Part shown: in pieces, positions 60,483 through 64,000 of the stretch
Position numbering within the stretch: the first letter of the stretch is position 1
How the letters are laid out: the number at the start of each line of letters is the position of its first letter
DNA from: Pipra filicauda
Taxonomy: Eukaryota; Chordata; Aves; Passeriformes; Pipridae
Length of the DNA stretch: 64,000 nucleotides
Direction of reading: 5' to 3'
Assembly: GCF_003945595.2 (NCBI RefSeq)
Contig: NW_024103873.1
Span: forward strand, 248,001-312,000
Position numbers and translations under genes: made by a program
Notes under the pieces: model-generated
Seen by the model: only the letters and a program-made list of their open reading frames with translations
Databases searched by the model: none
What the model was told of the DNA's origin: nothing

Positions 60483-60494
60483 ATTATTATTATT
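60448..60494 (+). repeat. (ATT)n microsatellite in the TMCC1 3'UTR
   Basis: Roughly 15 copies of the triplet TTA/ATT with one interruption (ATAATT near 60480). It lies about 50 bases before the second candidate poly(A) signal and is likely length-polymorphic. Confidence 0.95.
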
Positions 60495-60544
60495 GGGGGT
60501 TTTTTTGGAAGGGGTTGGGAGGGTCATTACTTTTTTTTCTTTCA

Positions 60545-60550
60545 AATAAA
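60545..60550 (+). terminator. Second candidate poly(A) signal AATAAA
   Basis: A canonical AATAAA sits in a TTTCAAATAAAG context shortly after the microsatellite and a T-rich tract, followed by TGTTTGTAAATG, a mildly GT-rich downstream region. It would give a 3'UTR of about 0.95 kb. Confidence 0.4.
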
Positions 60551-63447
60551 GAAGTGATGTTTGTAAATGAAGAAATGCGTGAATAATTGTGAGCTGTCTT
60601 GTCCTGAAGCAGTTTTGAGGAGGGCGGAGAGTAGTTTCTAATGCCAGCCTGTCGAACACAGTGCTGTTCACATGCCATTTGTCTGTCCTCCTGAGCATAC
60701 AGATGCAGCATCATCAAAAACCATCTGTCTTCTCCACACCTTTTTGTCATGCAAGGCTTTTTTTCTTTTTCCAGATGTGAAGGATAGTATGTTTATATTT
60801 CTTGTTTGCATGTCATCTCTAATTCCTGCCTCAGGATAAGAAGAAGGAATTTCTGTTCATCCCTTCCTAGGGAAAAGACAGGTTCTTTTAAGGAAAGAAA
60901 TATTAACTCAACAGTCCACTTAAAAGAATGGTTGTCTCAGAAATAGCTCTAATTTTTAAAGAAACCCCTGAAAAGTGAAACCAAAGTTTTCCTCCTGTCA
61001 GGCTCTGGTAAGATCATTTGTGTGTCTATGTCTGTGGTGTGCCATAGAGAGCATCCTCTTTTTCAGCCGCAGGAGCCAGCACTTGGTGCAGACACCTTTG
61101 CAAAGCTCTAAAGGAAATGTCAGCTTCAAATGTAACCCCAAGCCTTTGCAGTGTCATTGCTGGTGACCTGTTGGTACAGGCAGGCAGCCAGCCCTCATGT
61201 CCAAGGAATCTGTGTTCACTCTGTGCTGGTTTTTAACTGCTGTCCCTTTCACCATAACAATGCCAAGATTCATCTTTTGTCTTCATGAAATCCAAAAAGA
61301 CTCCAGGATTCTCTTTCAAAACCATTTATGGTGTTTAGTTAGGTCTTACTGTTTTCCTTCCTTGCAGGATCAAGTTCCCTCTAGGAACCAGATGTTGCCC
61401 ACATGACCTAAACCAGTTGAAATCATACACATACATATATGAGACATGTACATCACGTACATACATATACACAGATGTTGTGCTGTGATGCAGATTCTGA
61501 GAAATTCCCTCAAACAAGTTTAACAGTCTTGAGGGTTTTCTGATTGCCAGTGGAGGCAAACCCTCCACCGTTCAACCATCTTTCTTCCTCCAAAGGTTCT
61601 TTTTTTCCATAGTCACGGGAAACTCAGGTGCCCCCTCCCCAGGGATCACAGCACACCTGTCACCATGTGCACTAGTCTGCTCCTGTCCTACTTAAAATAC
61701 AAATTGCCAATTGCAGCTGACTCAGGCCAATGCTGCTTGTGCTTTCTGCAGTGCCACAGCCAGAGCAAAGGTGCGTGGCCATTCCTCCCCTTGGCCCTGC
61801 TCCTTGTTCCAGCGAGGCTCTGCTCTGTTGCCACCCTTCTCTGGTGACTCATGTTCCTTGGGTAACTGTTAGCTTCCCATTACACAGTTTTGTCAGAAGC
61901 AAATGTGTGAATAACAGTAAGAACTGATTTGGGACATAACTGAAATGCTTTGTTGCCTTTATTTCTGAAACCTGGCCTTTTTACCTCTGGTTTTCTCAGT
62001 TTTGATCACACTAGAATTGTGCATGGTAGGTTTTTATGTGGTCAAAGCAGGAAGGAGTTGAAAGCCAATAGATCTGGACACTCAGTGCCACTCATCTGTA
62101 GTATTTTAGGAAGTGTTTGTCCCTCTTCTTTATATCCTAATTTCATTTAGCATCTGAACTCTGTCACATTCAATAAATACCATTTGCTAATTTGCTAGAA
62201 AGGTGCAGGCTTAATAGAAACTTACACCTCAGAACTGTTTGGTGGAGGCCGTGTACATGAGTCTGGACAAAGTGTGTCTGTCTGTCTCTTTCTCTCTCGA
62301 CAGTTTCTTCCATTCCAGAAAATTGTCTGCAGTAATGCTATGTATGATGCTGCATCCACCTTTCATATCTTGACACAACTGCCATGTGTTTTGCCTTTTG
62401 CATTAGCAGAACGTTTTGGGGTTTTTCTCCCTCTTCAGTTTGAAGGTCTGTGATGATTTCTGATAGCTTAATGATGATATTGTTGGAAATGTGATTCTAG
62501 CTTTAAAGCTCCCTTTCCTTGTACGTGGTTATGTTTGCTTTCCTGATGGAGTGTTTCTGGATGACAGGCAGAGGACAGTTTCTGCCATGGATGTGAGTGC
62601 GTGTGTGAGTACCTTTAACAGTCTCCTTTGTAGATACAAACGTTTTAGTGACCATCTCAGAGTCGCAGAATGTTTCCCAAAACATTTCATATTCGGAGTT
62701 GAAAAGACACAGAAATTGCTGAGATGTGTTTGTAGCACATACAACCTTGGCACATGAAAAGGGAAAAAAATATAATGGACTGTGTAAGTTTCAAAAGCAG
62801 CAGCTCCTCATTGACATTTGAGAGTTCAAATGAAGTTCATCTGTTTCCCCTGTGTCCTTCAATGCAAAGAAAGAAAATCTTGGATGCAAAAAAATTTGCC
62901 ATTTAAAATTTCATAAAGTTCTTTTTTTCTCTTATTAGTTTAGTTTAATGATACCCAGCATGCTCCCAGCAGTTACTCTGTTGATTTATTCCAGTCCCAT
63001 ATGTGCTTAGGTCTGATCAGATGAACTGTTGACTTGTGTACATGTTACACTGAGATGGGAAAGCATGGTCTGACAGCTCTGAAAATATGCATTTTTTATT
63101 TAAAAAAAAAAGCATTGTAACAAAAGAAGCCAAGCTACAAAGGGTTCAAGATTGAGTAGTTTTGCCAGTTTTTAAGTGAATTCTGAATGTGGCTAAGGAG
63201 TTACAAACCCTGTGTGTCTGTGTTGTGTATGCCAGGTGGTATAGTTGTAGGCAATTGACTTAGCTGTAAGTGTGTTTTAAAAGTGTAAAAAAAATAAACA
63301 GAAAAACTCACTTGCACGGGTTGAAAAGTACAGAAATGACACTTGTGAACGTAACACTGTAGTTTATAGATCTTAAGCTGCTAATTGTTGAGAGAGATTT
63401 ACATTTGTCTTGTCTGATTGTCACAGATTTATCTGTGACACTTTTAC

Positions 63448-63455
63448 TGTATATA
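63448..63455 (+). promoter_or_regulatory. Pumilio response element (TGTATATA) near the distal poly(A) signal
   Basis: TGTATATA is an exact match to the PUM1/PUM2 consensus UGUANAUA. It lies ten bases upstream of the distal AATAAA, so it would be present only in the longest 3'UTR. Its function is inferred from the motif alone. Confidence 0.5.
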
Positions 63456-63464
63456 AAAACTTTA

Positions 63465-63470
63465 AATAAA
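63465..63470 (+). terminator. Distal poly(A) signal AATAAA of TMCC1
   Basis: Canonical AATAAA in TTTAAATAAAG. A G-rich, GT-containing stretch (63514-63533) follows about 45 bases later and could serve as downstream element. It agrees with the expected end of a long TMCC1 3'UTR; no later AATAAA in the window looks better placed. Confidence 0.7.
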
Positions 63471-63490
63471 GACCTCAGCTATTAACACCA

Positions 63491-64000
63491 GCCTACTTTG
63501 GATGTTTCCAAAGGGACAGGGCGGGGGTTGTTAGGAAAAAAATGAGGGATGTGTTAAAACTGTGCTGAGCCCTAAGAGCTCAAAATCTGAGCAAGTTTTT
63601 CATCGTACAGTCAGCCCTGCACCACCTGGGCACGGCGAGAATAAAGTGGCAGCAGTGTCTGATCTCTGGGACAGCCTCTGGCAGGGTCCCCACTGGGCTG
63701 GTGCCTCACGGTGTGTCTGCCTCCCTCCCTGCCACACTCAGCTTGCAGGTGGGTGTAATCAAGTGAGATGAGTTACCAATGAGGTCTGTCTTGGAAGGAC
63801 CAGCTGTTGGTCCTGTATTTTCCCACGTCTGGTCTGTGACCTGCCCTGCCCCAAATGAGGAGGACCCTTGCTTCTGTGGACTTTGTCCTTAAGGGATTGC
63901 AGGGTCAGCTCTGTGTGTGCTGCATATGCAGAGCCATGTGCAATTGTAGCCTCACCCCTGTGTCTCATGGGGAGCTTGTGCTGGAGCAGTTCTGGGCCCT
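63491..64000. other. Downstream flank of TMCC1
   Basis: About 500 bases after the distal poly(A) signal. A G/T-rich stretch at 63514-63533 may help cleavage or termination. Short frames on both strands look random and no neighbouring gene is visible. Confidence 0.5.

Larger units (their letters stand above)
10631..63490 (+). other. TMCC1: TMCC1 gene, part inside this window (three promoters, shared exons, 3'UTR)
   Basis: Three start exons (10869-10907, 38158-38220, 48411-48452) are each followed by a GT donor in phase 0. The shared exons are 49250-50184, 56632-56767 and 59291-59605. All junctions obey GT-AG and the frame stays open across them. The spliced protein is clearly TMCC1 rather than TMCC2 or TMCC3: the stretch opening with [14 protein letters not shown], the [14 protein letters not shown] run and the C-terminal hairpin are TMCC1 hallmarks. 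From published work on the family, TMCC1 is an ER membrane protein linked to rough-ER ribosome association and to ER-dependent endosome fission. The left boundary given is the most upstream promoter visible. The exon for the long N-terminus of the largest vertebrate isoform is absent, so the gene probably extends left of position 1. The right boundary is approximate, about 20 bases past the last poly(A) signal. Confidence 0.95.
59606..63490 (+). other. TMCC1: TMCC1 3' untranslated region, about 3.9 kb
   Basis: From the stop codon to about 20 bases after the distal AATAAA at 63465, no supportable coding frame exists. The sequence is AT-rich and carries candidate poly(A) signals at 59880, 60545 and 63465, an ATT microsatellite, an AU-rich nonamer (TTATTTAAA at 63096) and a perfect Pumilio-type element at 63448. 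Human TMCC1 also has a multi-kilobase 3'UTR, which supports the distal end. The exact cleavage sites are inferred. Confidence 0.75.

Noticed and set aside
1..64000. CRISPR arrays, operons, tRNA or rRNA genes, or a novel multi-gene system
   Set aside because: The sequence is vertebrate nuclear DNA. The tandem arrays have no spacers and nothing folds or reads like a tRNA or rRNA gene on inspection. Apart from TMCC1 and mobile elements no supported gene was found.

Overview
The window looks like bird nuclear DNA. It is intron-rich, its interspersed repeats are almost all CR1 LINE fragments, it has compact CpG islands, and I saw no mammalian-type SINEs. One protein-coding gene is recognisable: TMCC1 (transmembrane and coiled-coil domain family 1), on the + strand, filling most of the window. 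Its three shared coding exons (49250-50184, 56632-56767, 59291-59605) encode a near-complete TMCC protein: two coiled-coil regions, a Ser/Gly-rich linker and a C-terminal double-membrane-span hairpin that anchors the family in the endoplasmic reticulum.

Upstream of the shared exons are three separate GC/CpG-rich promoter regions, at about 10.5-11.1 kb, 38.0-38.2 kb and 48.2-48.6 kb. Each carries a short start exon: an ATG, a short open frame and a consensus splice donor in phase 0, which joins in frame to the first shared exon. The window therefore predicts three proteins of 474, 482 and 475 residues that differ only in their first 13, 21 or 14 residues. The long N-terminal exon known in the longest vertebrate TMCC1 isoform is not here and presumably lies upstream. 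The 3'UTR runs about 3.9 kb to a strong poly(A) signal at 63465, with earlier candidate signals at 59880 and 60545.

Layout: 1-1505 CR1 fragment. 1.5-6.4 kb unannotated. 6.4-7.3 kb a CR1 tail abutting a 22-bp minisatellite (26 units). 7.3-10.4 kb unannotated. 10.5-11.1 kb promoter and start exon A. 11.1-38.0 kb intron with two CR1 tails, a 20-bp minisatellite, a phased 10-bp repeat in a CpG-rich patch and one unexplained 155-codon open frame. 38.0-38.2 kb promoter and start exon B, with a cysteine cluster. 38.2-48.2 kb intron with a large CR1 copy, a CR1 tail and a TSD-flanked RTE-like insertion. 48.2-48.6 kb promoter and start exon C, whose splice donor lies inside a 27-bp tandem repeat. 49.2-63.5 kb shared exons and 3'UTR. 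63.5-64.0 kb downstream flank.

I see no novel multi-gene system. The most unusual features are the tandemly duplicated splice donor at start exon C, the cysteine-rich alternative N-terminus of start exon B, the higher-order structure of the 22-bp minisatellite and the retrotransposon insertion at 47.5 kb.
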